From Streptomyces sp. AM 4-1-1 (GTDB taxonomy: Bacteria > Actinomycetota > Actinomycetes > Streptomycetales > Streptomycetaceae): a stretch of 64,000 nt of DNA. The stretch's first letter is position 1, and every line of letters starts with the position of its first letter. Where the stretch lies: the NCBI RefSeq assembly GCF_029167625.1, contig NZ_CP119145.1, forward strand, positions 1,984,001-2,048,000, given 5' to 3'. The notes beneath the pieces were generated by a model. That model was not told the DNA's origin and searched no databases. It saw only the letters and a list, made by a program, of their open reading frames with translations. The position numbers and the translations under genes are program-made. Positions 1-7,718 of this stretch are shown piece after piece.

Positions 1-5
1 GCCCC

Positions 6-698
6 ATGTCCCACCACGCACCGCCCCCCGATCCCACCGTCCCGCACCCGATGACCGGGCAGCCGCGCGTCGTCCTGCTGAAGCCGCTGGTGACGTCCCC
101 GCTGATCGAGGTCGGCGCGTACACGTACTACGACGACCCTGACCACGCGACCGAGTTCGAGACCCGCAACGTGCTGTACCACTACGGTCCGGAGAAGCTG
201 GTCATCGGCAGGTTCTGCGCGCTGGGCACCGGGGTGCGGTTCCTGATGAACGGTGCCAACCACCGGATGGACGGCCCGTCGACGTTCCCGTTCCCCACGA
301 TGGGCGGCTCCTGGGCCGGCCACTTCGACCTGCTGACCGGCCTGCCGAACCGGGGCGACACCGTCGTCGGCCACGATGTGTGGTTCGGCTACGGCTCCAC
401 GGTGTTGCCCGGCGTACGGATCGGGCACGGCGCGATCATCGGCGCGGGTTCGGTGGTGGTCTCGGACGTGCCCGATTACGGGATCGTCGGCGGCAACCCG
501 GCCAGGCTGATCCGTACCCGCTACGACGAAGAGGACATCGCCCGGCTCCTCGCCGTCGCCTGGTGGGACTGGCCCGCCGAACACATCACCGCGCACCTAC
601 GCACGATCATGTCGGGCACGGTGGCCGCCCTGGAGTCGGCGGCGCCCGTGTCCCGCCCAGGCGGGACGAGCAGTTGGTCCGTCTCGAACGGCACGTGA
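6..698 (+). CDS. CatB/Vat-type xenobiotic O-acetyltransferase
   Basis: A 230-aa left-handed beta-helix (hexapeptide repeat) acetyltransferase of the CatB/Vat family, which transfers acetyl from acetyl-CoA to hydroxyls of antibiotics such as streptogramin A or chloramphenicol in the cytosol. Visible signs are the GANHRMDG stretch carrying the family's catalytic His (about residue 86), then hexapeptide turns in VVGHDVWFGYGSTV and GHGAIIGAGSVVVSDV (about 120-158), and the closing GGNPARLIR motif. Family members are about 210-230 aa, so the length fits. The ATG sits at the extreme left edge, so a start outside the window cannot be excluded. The substrate is unknown; sugar or virginiamycin-like targets are equally possible. 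Confidence 0.85.
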   Translation: MSHHAPPPDPTVPHPMTGQPRVVLLKPLVTSPLIEVGAYTYYDDPDHATEFETRNVLYHYGPEKLVIGRFCALGTGVRFLMNGANHRMDGPSTFPFPTMGGSWAGHFDLLTGLPNRGDTVVGHDVWFGYGSTVLPGVRIGHGAIIGAGSVVVSDVPDYGIVGGNPARLIRTRYDEEDIARLLAVAWWDWPAEHITAHLRTIMSGTVAALESAAPVSRPGGTSSWSVSNGT

Positions 699-1005
699 AG
701 GGCCTCGTCGCCTCCCTTGCGACGGCCGAGGGCCGAAAGTCCCGCACCGGTACGCAACCTGGCGCACCCTGTGCCGACTTCGCCGACGCAGCCGCGGCAA
801 CTGCGTCCAGTGGCAGCAGGCATCAGGCGGGGACCGGGCCGCCTGATGCCGCCGACGTCAGACAGGGAGCGAGTTCGGGATCGGGGCCTATCGAGACCGA
901 ACGCATTCCTGGCCGAGCGCGATCGGGGGCCCGGTCGGACGACAGTCGACCGAGCCCCCTGATCGTGCTTTGCTGAGGTCGGGCAGAGAGGTCCATCGGG
1001 ATGCT
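699..1005. other. Intergenic region with no convincing gene
   Basis: This stretch separates the acetyltransferase from the convergent tiny membrane gene. Open frames in it are high-GC shadows without a ribosome binding site or recognisable domain. The only structure seen is the hairpin at 921-964. Confidence 0.6.
921..964. terminator. Bidirectional hairpin between convergent genes
   Basis: Arms GATCGGGGGC and GCCCCCTGATC pair with one bulged base, and GGTCG / CGACC pair inside them. It lies between the + acetyltransferase and the - strand gene ending at 1006, so it can serve both. Confidence 0.55.
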
Positions 1006-1164
1006 CTACCCGATCGTCACAGAGACACCACCTCCGTTGACGATCAAGAGGACTGCACCTGCGATGGCGCCCACCACCAGCAGGATGCAGATCAGGCGGG
1101 CGGTCCGGCGACGCTTGGCAATGGCCATCCGGACCGTCCTGCCGATCTCTTCAGAAACTGGCAT
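1006..1164 (-). CDS. Tiny single-pass membrane protein
   Basis: A 52-aa protein: a basic N-terminal segment (MAIAKRRRTAR, about 13-23), one hydrophobic span (LICILLVVGAIAGAVLLIV, about 24-42), and a short tail ending GGGVSVTIG. The ATG is preceded by GGGAGGTGAGAGAA, an almost perfect Shine-Dalgarno site, which decides the start against a longer in-frame extension. It is transcribed away from the HTH-caspase gene, sharing the intergenic region that carries a 10-bp-phased repeat array. No family was recognised. Its size and topology would suit a membrane-active effector, a sensor or a small subunit; the link to the caspase is inference from gene position. Confidence 0.7.
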   Translation of the reverse strand: MPVSEEIGRTVRMAIAKRRRTARLICILLVVGAIAGAVLLIVNGGGVSVTIG

Positions 1165-1228
1165 TTCTCTCACCTCCCTTCGTGTCCCGGAGAGTTGAGA
1201 AACATCCTCTTGTACTCGTCGCGCCCAT

Positions 1229-1310
1229 ATGACGACCCATGACGCTGCGTTAAGCTGGCTGACGGCACATGACATGAGATGACACGAGGGGACACGAGGG
1301 GACACGGAGG
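1229..1310. repeat. Helically phased 10-bp direct repeat array
   Basis: GAC trinucleotides, mostly within ATGAC or GGGAC, occur at 1231, 1241, 1261, 1271, 1281, 1291 and 1301, always on the same face of the helix. The last four units (1271-1310) are near-identical decamers of the type GACACGAGGG. The array ends directly at the ribosome binding site of the HTH-caspase gene. Such phasing suits cooperative binding of a regulator, possibly the HTH of the adjacent protein. Confidence 0.6.
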
Positions 1311-1317
1311 AACGCGG

Positions 1318-2586
1318 ATGGGACATCTCCGGTTCCCCGACCTCCGCCCCAGTCCTGTCCGCGATCTTCTGATCTGGATGCATGAACTGCATGGCCGAGC
1401 CGGAACACCTGGTGTCCGAACGATGGGCAAGGCCGTCGGATGCAGTCACCACAAGATTCACGAGATGCTGACCTCTGGCAAGTGCCCTCGTGACGGGAGC
1501 ACCTTGTTCGATCTCGCCGAGTGGCTGGGCAGGCGGGGGTCGCGCCCGCGCCTGAGAGGCGGCGACGAAGACGACGAGCGGTTCTTCGCGGAGCTTGATG
1601 CGTTGTGGGCGGCGGCCATAAGATTCACCCTTCTGCAGCCGCCAGAGCCTCCACCGCCTGCCCCGCCACGACAGGGCACCCCTGACGCCTCAGCTGAGGC
1701 GTCAACCGAAACGCCCGACCGCCCCGGCGCATCCCCGGAGCCTACGGCCCAGCCCTCCTTCGCCGCGGTGGAGGACAGGACCCTCGGTGACAGAACTGTC
1801 AGTTCACGGCCATCGTCCGGAACGCGCGTCTTCCGCTACGCCGAAATGCCGGAATTGGCAGAGTCGCGGGCCGTTCTGGTGGCAACCGGCTCCTACGACG
1901 ACGCCGGCCTTCCCGCTCTGCCAGGGGTACGCAAGGGGGCGCAGGCGCTGGCGGACGTCCTGACGTCGTCGCGGCCAGATCCCGCTTTCGCCGGTGACAA
2001 ACTGCGACTGATGATCGACCCGGAAGACCCCCGGGACATCCTGCGAGCTGTCCAGGCGGCTGCGGATGAAGCTCGGGATGTACTGATGCTCTACTTCGCG
2101 GGTCACGGCCTTGTGTCGACACGAGGTGATCTTCAATTCGCCACCGTCAGCACTGAATCCGGCGTCAACTACACCGCAGTCCAGTACAACGACATCAGGG
2201 AGCTGGTGGCCTCCAGCCGGGCCAAGCGTTCGCTGGTTGTGCTCGATGCCTGCTACTCCGGCCGCGCGTTGGACGTGATGGGGCCTTATACGGGCATGCA
2301 AGAAGCACCCAGTACCTATCTTCTCGCCTCCGCTGGAGCGAGTAGTGCGTCCTTCGTCGACGGCCGAGGCATGCCGGTCTTCACCCAGCAACTCATCGAC
2401 GTGCTCGCCTTCGGCGATCCAGACGCACCTGAAATCCTCACAGTCGAGGACATCTACCGGATACTGAGTGACCGGACGCAACGTGACGGGCATCCGCGCC
2501 CTCAGATGCGAGCTACCGGGACGGGCCAGGCGATTGCACTTGCCCGCAACCATGCTCTGGACCCGCCACAAAAAGATCTGCCATAG
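1318..2586 (+). CDS. HTH-caspase fusion protein (peptidase C14 family)
   Basis: A 422-aa protein. Residues about 1-72 form a small helical domain with an HTH-like pattern (VRTMGKAVGCSHHKIHEML), found on actinobacterial conflict proteins. Residues 105-170 are a Pro/Ala/Thr-rich linker. Residues 183-410 are a caspase-like peptidase: beta strand RAVLVATGSY, catalytic His263 in YFAGHG and catalytic Cys312 in VLDACYSG. It should cut a protein after an as yet unknown residue, in the cytosol. The ATG at 1318 was chosen because GGAGG lies seven bases upstream; an earlier ATG at 1279 falls inside the repeat array. The gene stands alone on this strand and is divergent from a 52-aa membrane protein. Bacterial caspases often act in abortive-infection or programmed-death systems; that role here is inference. 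Confidence 0.85.
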   Translation: MGHLRFPDLRPSPVRDLLIWMHELHGRAGTPGVRTMGKAVGCSHHKIHEMLTSGKCPRDGSTLFDLAEWLGRRGSRPRLRGGDEDDERFFAELDALWAAAIRFTLLQPPEPPPPAPPRQGTPDASAEASTETPDRPGASPEPTAQPSFAAVEDRTLGDRTVSSRPSSGTRVFRYAEMPELAESRAVLVATGSYDDAGLPALPGVRKGAQALADVLTSSRPDPAFAGDKLRLMIDPEDPRDILRAVQAAADEARDVLMLYFAGHGLVSTRGDLQFATVSTESGVNYTAVQYNDIRELVASSRAKRSLVVLDACYSGRALDVMGPYTGMQEAPSTYLLASAGASSASFVDGRGMPVFTQQLIDVLAFGDPDAPEILTVEDIYRILSDRTQRDGHPRPQMRATGTGQAIALARNHALDPPQKDLP

Positions 2587-2594
2587 CGACGGCC

Positions 2595-2618
2595 GCCTCT
2601 CACGTGAGGTTGAGAGGC
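2595..2618 (+). terminator. Hairpin after the caspase gene
   Basis: GCCTCTC and GAGAGGC pair across a 10-base loop, starting nine bases after the caspase stop codon. No T-run follows, as is usual in these genomes. Confidence 0.45.
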
Positions 2619-2814
2619 CCGGCTGCTTCGCACGCCCCGGCGGTGACGCCAAGGGCTCGTCGCGCCCAGAGCATGCGGACCTCCGGAAAGCCGAGTTGGC
2701 ACCTGCGGGCGTCCTTGCGGGATGCCTTGTGGAAACGAACACGCCTGCTTATTCGATCAAGCATCGGACGAACCAGGTCGTGAAAGCCCGAGGCTGAAGG
2801 ATCTCATTGCGTAG

Positions 2815-3480
2815 GACCGCCGGAACTGGGCGGTTCCGGCGCAGCCGGGCGCGATCAAACTGACGATCACCCCGATGTGCAGCGCGGGATGCGCAGACAA
2901 GCCTGCCTACGCATGGGACGGCAACCTGATGTGGGGCGGTTCGGTCGGCATCGACCCGCACGAGGAGTGCGGTACGTCCACGGTGAACTCGTCCGGAGGC
3001 GTTCCGGACGAGTCGGGAAAGAAGGACACGGATCTGTCACAGGATCTGGCATTCGCGCCCTTCGCGACCTTCTCCACCAGCGTGCCGGAGACCTTCCCGA
3101 CGGACAACAGCCACGGTCTCATCGGGAATCCCGTCTACGCCCGCTGCGACATGGTGTATTCACCGGCAGGTTGCGTCTTCCGCGACTACATGCCCGGTTA
3201 TGTGTTCAACACGGCCAAGACGCCTGCGGCCGCTGCACACGCATGGCTGATCAACACCCAGCTGTGACGAGTTCGCCTTCGCTACCAGCTACAACAGTGG
3301 CGGCATGCCCAAGGGCATGGAAGGCACCAACCCCGTCACCTCCGGCGACCAGTGCGTGCAGAGCTATGCCACCAAGCTCGCGGACGGGGCGTGGAAGCTC
3401 TACGACGACGAGCGCGAGGCCGGTCCCACGTGGAAGGAGGTCTGTGGCCGGTCAGCGATGTCCGAACGCGACCGACCAAT
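2815..3480 (+). pseudogene. Broken NucA/NucB deoxyribonuclease toxin domain
   Basis: Two pieces in different frames together resemble the C-terminal NucA/NucB nuclease domain of secreted or polymorphic toxins. Piece one (frame 1, about 2815-3265) includes GCVFRDYMPGYVF and AAAHAWLINTQL, then hits a stop. Piece two (frame 2, from TGT at 3263) resumes with CDEFAFATSYNSGGMPKG and ends near WKEVCGRSAMS. The roughly 30 residues normally joining them, and the reading frame, are lost, so an internal deletion is likely. No start codon with a ribosome binding site precedes it, and its upstream carrier is gone. Intact relatives cut DNA and are toxic; this one should be inactive. The exact right border is uncertain. 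Confidence 0.75.
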
Positions 3481-3542
3481 CGGGGGCACCACTGGGGGCG
3501 GCGCCGCGCGCCGCCCCCAGTGTCCGACGGAGGAGACAAGAG

Positions 3543-4175
3543 ATGAACGACGGAATCGCCTGGCTCGCCGAGGGTGGCACTTCAGGGACCGGCTACTGCG
3601 TCACGCTGGCACGCGGTCTGGAGCCCGAGGAGTTGGTCCGGCGTCTCGCGAGGGATTCGGCCCCTGTCTCGTTGGGGCAGTACACCGGCTACGACCTGGA
3701 CACATACCTGGACCAGCGCGAGCGGGAGCGGCGCCGGAGCGATTCCGTCGCAGTCCGGTACGGCGCCAGTGGTGACCTCGCCTTCGCCGTCACGGACGGA
3801 TACTGGCCCGGAGAGATGCCCACAGGCCCTCTCCTCGGCGCGTCGAAGGACGATGCCCGTGTCTTCCGCCTGTACTACGAGAGCCAGAACCCGAAGCTCC
3901 CGCCGCCCGAGTTCAGTTACTTCCACGACGGGCGCTACATGTGCGGGTTCGATATGTACATGCATACGTGGTCGCATGAGATCACCGGCACCAGCCCTGA
4001 ACTGGTTCAAGAGGCCGTCCTCGCCGCAGGCATCCCCGACGAGCCGGAACGTGACGTGGCACACGCCAAGTCCCTGGATGTCGTGGAGAGAACGTTCCGA
4101 CTCTCCCTGCCCCGGGAGCAGGTGCTGCACGGGAAACTTCCCTCCGCCCTGATTCAGGGACAGGCATCCGCCTGA
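3543..4175 (+). CDS. DUF6461-like protein, probable orphan immunity protein
   Basis: A 210-aa soluble protein resembling DUF6461: it opens with GIAWLAEGG, then YCVTLARGLEPEELVRRL, typical of that family, followed by an SVAVRYGASGDLAFAV strand pair. The ATG at 3543 has GGAGGAGA nine bases upstream. It directly follows the NucA/NucB remnant, the place where immunity genes of polymorphic toxins sit, so it probably once protected against that nuclease and may still protect against the same toxin from neighbours. It looks intact in contrast to its partner. The family link is from sequence resemblance; the immunity role is inference. Confidence 0.65.
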   Translation: MNDGIAWLAEGGTSGTGYCVTLARGLEPEELVRRLARDSAPVSLGQYTGYDLDTYLDQRERERRRSDSVAVRYGASGDLAFAVTDGYWPGEMPTGPLLGASKDDARVFRLYYESQNPKLPPPEFSYFHDGRYMCGFDMYMHTWSHEITGTSPELVQEAVLAAGIPDEPERDVAHAKSLDVVERTFRLSLPREQVLHGKLPSALIQGQASA

Positions 4176-4309
4176 GAGACCACTGAGGTCGGGGCGTTGG
4201 TTCCCGCCGTGTCGGGATCAACGCTTGCGCCGGGGCGGTCGGGCCGGTTCGGCGGACGCGGGCGAGTGCCACGGCGGGCCGGTCCGTCACGCCGAGAAGA
4301 CTCCACGTA

Positions 4310-4346
4310 GTACATGGACTTTCCAATGATTGGAATTTCCATGTAC
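4310..4346. promoter_or_regulatory. Nested palindromic operator of the MarR gene
   Basis: Outer arms GTACATGGA (4310-4318) and TCCATGTAC (4338-4346) are perfect inverted repeats. Between them lies a second perfect palindrome, TTCCAATGATTGGAA (4321-4335). The site ends nine bases before the MarR ATG, so binding there should block transcription. This is the most AT-rich patch in its neighbourhood. Confidence 0.8.
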
Positions 4347-4355
4347 TGTGCGGTC

Positions 4356-4829
4356 ATGGATGATCGGCAGCTGACCGAAGAGCTTTACGACTGCCTGTTC
4401 GCGATCCGCACCCAGGTGCATGCCGAACTCAAGGAACTGGCCCGGGAAACGGGGCTGACCGACACGCAGGCCGATGCGCTGTGGAGGCTGAGTCGCGGGC
4501 GGGAGATGACCGCGCGCCGTCTGGCCGACCTCTTGCAGTGCGACGCCTCGACCGCCACGTCGATGATTGACCGACTGGAGAAGCGCGGCCTGGTCCGGCG
4601 TGTGCCCCACCCCATCGACCGCCGCGCGAAGGTCATCCAGCTCACCCCCGAGGGATGCGCGCTGCGCGATCGCGTCATCCAGCACACCACCGAGCACTCA
4701 CCCTTCGCCCTCCTCGACCACGGGAGCAAGCTGCGCCTGCACACGCTTCTCCGCGAAGTGATCGACGGTCCCCGCCCGACAGGTAAGGCCGACGGCGTCA
4801 AGGACACCGAGGAAGAGGAGCAGCAATGA
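4356..4829 (+). CDS. MarR-family transcriptional regulator
   Basis: A 157-aa winged-helix dimeric repressor. The DNA-binding core is MTARRLADLLQCDASTATSMIDRLEKRGLV followed by the wing with the family signature DRRAKVIQLT (about residues 50-100 in total). Start at ATG 4356 is preferred: an upstream ATG at 4314 lies inside the operator. No Shine-Dalgarno site is visible, and a plausible -10 (TACTGT, 4344-4349) would put the transcript start at or near the ATG, so a leaderless mRNA is possible. It overlaps the following dehydrogenase gene by four bases and probably controls both through the 4310-4346 operator. The ligand is unknown. Confidence 0.9.
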   Translation: MDDRQLTEELYDCLFAIRTQVHAELKELARETGLTDTQADALWRLSRGREMTARRLADLLQCDASTATSMIDRLEKRGLVRRVPHPIDRRAKVIQLTPEGCALRDRVIQHTTEHSPFALLDHGSKLRLHTLLREVIDGPRPTGKADGVKDTEEEEQQ

Positions 4830-5707
4830 GCAGCGGGACCGTGGTCATCACTGGCGCGTCCTCGGGTCTGGGCCTGGTGATGGCACGTCACCTGATCAAG
4901 GCCGGCCGGAGCGTCGTCCTCGTCGGCCGGGACGTGACGCGCACCCGCGCCGCCGCCGACAGCCTGCGCGGCCTGGCCCCTGCGGGCGGTGACGCGGCAC
5001 CGCCGAGGACGTACACCGCTGACCTGGAACAGTGGACGCGGGTACGGGCACTGGCGGCGGAACTGGCCGCCGACGGACACCCGGTGGACGTCCTCATCAA
5101 CAACGCGGGGGCGGCGTTTCCCCGGTACGAGCAGACACCGGACGGCGTGGAACGCACCTACGCGCTCAATCACCACGCCCCGTTCCTGCTCACCCACGCC
5201 CTCCTGGCCGAAGGCGTGCTCACGCCCGAAGCGCGGATCATCAACATGTCCTCGTTCGTGGAAAAGCGCGGCAAGCTCGATGCCGCCGATCCGGATGTCG
5301 CGGGAACATCGTGGAGCAAGCGCTTCTACCACCAGATCAACGTCTATGCGACGAGCAAACTCGTCAGCCTCCTGGCCGCGCGCGAACTCGCCCACCGCCT
5401 GCCTGACGGCATGAGCCTTTACAGCGCCAATCCCGGCATGGTCAAGGGCACCGCGATGAACAGCAACGCCGGTGGTCCGATGCGGCTGACCGCCCCGCTG
5501 TTCCGTCCGTTCGCCATCACCCCGGACGAAGGTGTGCGGACCCCCGTCTGGCTCGCCGGCGCCTCGCCCGCACCGCGTCCCAGCGGTGGCTTCTTCAGCG
5601 GGTCCCAGCCCGACACCCCTTCGCGCCTGGCCCTGAACGACGACCTCGCCCGGACCGTCTACGCCAGAACCGCAGCCCTCCTGGGGGTGCAGCCCCTCAC
5701 GAGGTAG
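4826..5707 (+). CDS. Short-chain dehydrogenase/reductase
   Basis: A 293-aa NAD(P)-dependent oxidoreductase with a Rossmann fold. Visible motifs are the cofactor loop TGASSGLG near the N-terminus, NNAG, the catalytic Ser region INMSS and the catalytic YATSK. The layout resembles retinol dehydrogenase/protochlorophyllide-type SDRs, which have a longer substrate region. The ATG overlaps the MarR stop (ATGA), which implies translational coupling. As the only partner of the MarR gene it is the likely regulated enzyme, for example for detoxifying a carbonyl or alcohol inducer; the substrate cannot be read from the sequence. Confidence 0.9.
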   Translation: MSSGTVVITGASSGLGLVMARHLIKAGRSVVLVGRDVTRTRAAADSLRGLAPAGGDAAPPRTYTADLEQWTRVRALAAELAADGHPVDVLINNAGAAFPRYEQTPDGVERTYALNHHAPFLLTHALLAEGVLTPEARIINMSSFVEKRGKLDAADPDVAGTSWSKRFYHQINVYATSKLVSLLAARELAHRLPDGMSLYSANPGMVKGTAMNSNAGGPMRLTAPLFRPFAITPDEGVRTPVWLAGASPAPRPSGGFFSGSQPDTPSRLALNDDLARTVYARTAALLGVQPLTR

Positions 5708-5709
5708 GG

Positions 5710-5724
5710 CCGGTCCGGGACCGG
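5710..5724. terminator. Palindrome after the dehydrogenase gene
   Basis: CCGGTCC G GGACCGG is a perfect palindrome three bases after the stop codon. The loop is too small for a classic hairpin, but it is the only structure at this operon end. Confidence 0.35.
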
Positions 5725-5727
5725 TCG

Positions 5728-5902
5728 TCACGCCGGGGTTGCGGCCGCCTCCCCTTGCGGGGTACGCGGGCCGGGCGCCGTGGCCCGGATGGACAGGTCC
5801 AGGCCGAGGCGGCTGTTCATGTCCAGCTCGAACCGGCCGTACGGATCGCCGCGCGTCCAGAACAGCGGTGACAGCGCCCGGCGGTCCGCGTCGGCAGGTC
5901 GT
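5728..5902 (-). pseudogene. C-terminal remnant resembling a Tn3-type transposase
   Basis: Read on the minus strand, an open stretch without a start gives RRALSPLFWTRGDPYGRF followed by ELDMNSRLGLDL, then a short tail and stop (5728-5730). This resembles the extreme C-terminus of actinobacterial Tn3-family transposases (Tn4556-like) from memory; only about 55 codons remain. It lies at the junction between the MarR/SDR operon and the aldo/keto reductase, consistent with transposon decay there. Identity is moderately sure at best. Confidence 0.45.
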
Positions 5903-5956
5903 CCTCCGGATCACGCCACCGACGACGGCTCGCTTCCCGCGGAGAGGGGATTCGGG

Positions 5957-6985
5957 TCAGGAAGCGCGGCGTCGCAGTGCGGGATCTGTCATTGAGGGCG
6001 CGGGAGTCGGGTTCTTCTCCTGTGCGGCAAGGTCCACTCCGGGTGCCACGATGGCATCGATGGCGTCGAGGACATCCGCGGACAGGGTGGTGTCGGCGGC
6101 GGCCAGTTGGGAGTGCAGGTGGTCCATGGTCCTGGGGCCGATCAGGGCGCTGGTGACTGCCGGGTGGGCGGTCACGAAGCCGAGCGCCATCTGGATCATG
6201 GTGATGCCGGACTCGTCGGCGAGCGCGGCCAGCTTCTCGACGGCTGCCATCTTGGCCTGGTTCTCCGGGACGGAGATGTCGAAGCGCTGAGGCATGAACG
6301 CGGACCTGCTCGTGGTGACCTCGCGGCCCTCGCGCACGGCGCCGGTCAGCCAGCCGGACGCCAGCGGGCTCCACACGAGCACCCCGAGGCCGTACTCCTC
6401 GGCGAGGGGCAGAACCTCGCTTTCCGCACCGCGTTGCAGGATCGAGTAGTTCGGCTGCTCGGTGACATAGCGACCCAGCCGGTGCTCGCGGGCGGCCCAC
6501 TGGGCCTGCACGAGCCGGTACGCGGGGAATGTCGAGGTGCCGAAGTAGCGGATCTTTCCGGCGCGCTGGAAGTCGGTGAGCGCCGCGAGTGTCTCCTCGT
6601 CGCTGGTCCGCGGGTCCCAGCGGTGGATCTGGTAGAGATCGATGTGGTCGACGCCGAGCCGTCGCAGGCTGTCGTCGAGGGCCTTGGCGAGCCAGCGACG
6701 CGAGGCCCCCTGGTGGTTGCGCTCCTCGCTCATGGGCAGAGCGGCCTTCGTGGCGAGTATGACGTCGTCACGGCGCGCGGCGACCGCCTTGCCGACCATC
6801 TCTTCCGACTGACCACGGCTGTACATGTCGGCGGTGTCGATGAGGTTGATCCCGGCGTCCAGGGCGGCGCCGACGATCCGGTCGACATCGTCCTGGGTGG
6901 TGCGGCCGATCGCGCCGAAGTTCATCGCGCCGAGCGCCAGCGAACTTGTCTGAACACCGGTGCGTCCCAGTGTGCGGTACTGCAT
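5957..6985 (-). CDS. Aldo/keto reductase
   Basis: A 342-aa NADPH-dependent TIM-barrel reductase. The catalytic tetrad is visible as Asp and Tyr in DTADMYSRG, Lys in ILATKAALP and His in LYQIHRWDP. The opening MQYRTLGRTG and the GTSTFPAYR segment are typical of the AKR11/12-like YhdN group. The ATG at 6985 has GGAGG six bases upstream, which rejects a longer reading frame. It is divergent from a TetR gene, and two matched operator-like sites lie in the shared promoter region, so it is probably the regulated target. It likely reduces a small carbonyl compound; the substrate is unknown. Confidence 0.92.
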   Translation of the reverse strand: MQYRTLGRTGVQTSSLALGAMNFGAIGRTTQDDVDRIVGAALDAGINLIDTADMYSRGQSEEMVGKAVAARRDDVILATKAALPMSEERNHQGASRRWLAKALDDSLRRLGVDHIDLYQIHRWDPRTSDEETLAALTDFQRAGKIRYFGTSTFPAYRLVQAQWAAREHRLGRYVTEQPNYSILQRGAESEVLPLAEEYGLGVLVWSPLASGWLTGAVREGREVTTSRSAFMPQRFDISVPENQAKMAAVEKLAALADESGITMIQMALGFVTAHPAVTSALIGPRTMDHLHSQLAAADTTLSADVLDAIDAIVAPGVDLAAQEKNPTPAPSMTDPALRRRAS

Positions 6986-7059
6986 GTCGTCCTCCGAAAA
7001 CAGGTCCCGGCCCTTGGCCACCGGAGAGTGCCAGGGACGGAGATATGACAGAATCAAAG

Positions 7060-7100
7060 CGGAACTTCGCTCCGCTTCTACGATACGGAACGCTGATCCG
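7060..7100. promoter_or_regulatory. Two matching TetR-type operator sites
   Basis: CGGAACTTCGCTCCG (7060-7074) and CGGAACGCTGATCCG (7086-7100) share the pattern CGGAAC-N5-TCCG with dyad symmetry and lie 26 bp apart. The first extends to AAGCGGA / TCCGCTT. They sit between the divergent aldo/keto reductase and TetR genes and are the best candidate binding sites for that regulator. Confidence 0.7.
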
Positions 7101-7133
7101 TTTTTGCAAGCCGAACGAGACAGGAATCGCGGT

Positions 7134-7718
7134 ATGCCGGGTGACAAGCAGGAACAGGGATCGTCCCGCCGTCGGGTGGATGCCGTACGCAATGAGCAGG
7201 CACTGCTCGGCGCGGCGGCGGCCACGTTCGCCGCGCACGGGGTGGACGCGCCTGTGCGCGCCATCGCGGCACGGGCCGGCATGGGGATCGGCACGGTCTA
7301 CCGCCACTTCCCTACGCGTGCCGACCTGGTCATCGCCGTATACCGGCACCAGGTGGACTCGTGCGCCGAGGCCGGACCGGTTCTGCTGGCCTCCGCCGGC
7401 TCGCCCCACGCCGCCCTGAAGCAGTGGGTCGACCTGTTCGTCGACTTCCTGGTCACCAAGCACGGGCTCGCCGAGGCACTACAGTCCGACAGCGCACGCT
7501 TCGAAACCCTGCACGCCTACTTCCTCGACCGCATGGTCCCCGCGTGCGCGGCGTTGCTTGAGGCAGCCGTGCGGGAAGACGAGGCCCCCGCAGACGTCAC
7601 CGCGTACTCACTCCTGCGCGGCATCGGCAACCTGTGCATCGGAGCCGACTCCCAGTACGACGCGCGCCGCCTCGTTGACCTGCTGGTCATGGGACTGAGG
7701 CAGCAAGACGCCACCTGA
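7134..7718 (+). CDS. TetR-family transcriptional regulator
   Basis: A 194-aa regulator. The N-terminal HTH is clear: LLGAAAATFAAHGVDAPVRAIAARAG, then GIGTVYRHFPTRADLVIAVY (about residues 24-70). The C-terminal half is the helical ligand-binding domain, resembling the SbtR-like C-terminal class. The ATG at 7134 is taken as start; no strong ribosome binding site is seen. It is divergent from the aldo/keto reductase, and two dyad sites at 7060-7100 suggest it represses itself and the reductase until an unknown ligand binds. Confidence 0.9.
   Translation: MPGDKQEQGSSRRRVDAVRNEQALLGAAAATFAAHGVDAPVRAIAARAGMGIGTVYRHFPTRADLVIAVYRHQVDSCAEAGPVLLASAGSPHAALKQWVDLFVDFLVTKHGLAEALQSDSARFETLHAYFLDRMVPACAALLEAAVREDEAPADVTAYSLLRGIGNLCIGADSQYDARRLVDLLVMGLRQQDAT

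Noticed and set aside
1279..1317. Upstream ATG for the HTH-caspase gene
   Set aside because: It lies inside the phased repeat array and has no ribosome binding site, while ATG 1318 has GGAGG at seven bases.
4385..5914. 509-codon open frame on the minus strand across the MarR and SDR genes
   Set aside because: High-GC shadow frame with Arg/Gly/Pro-rich composition and no domain; the + strand genes are clear.
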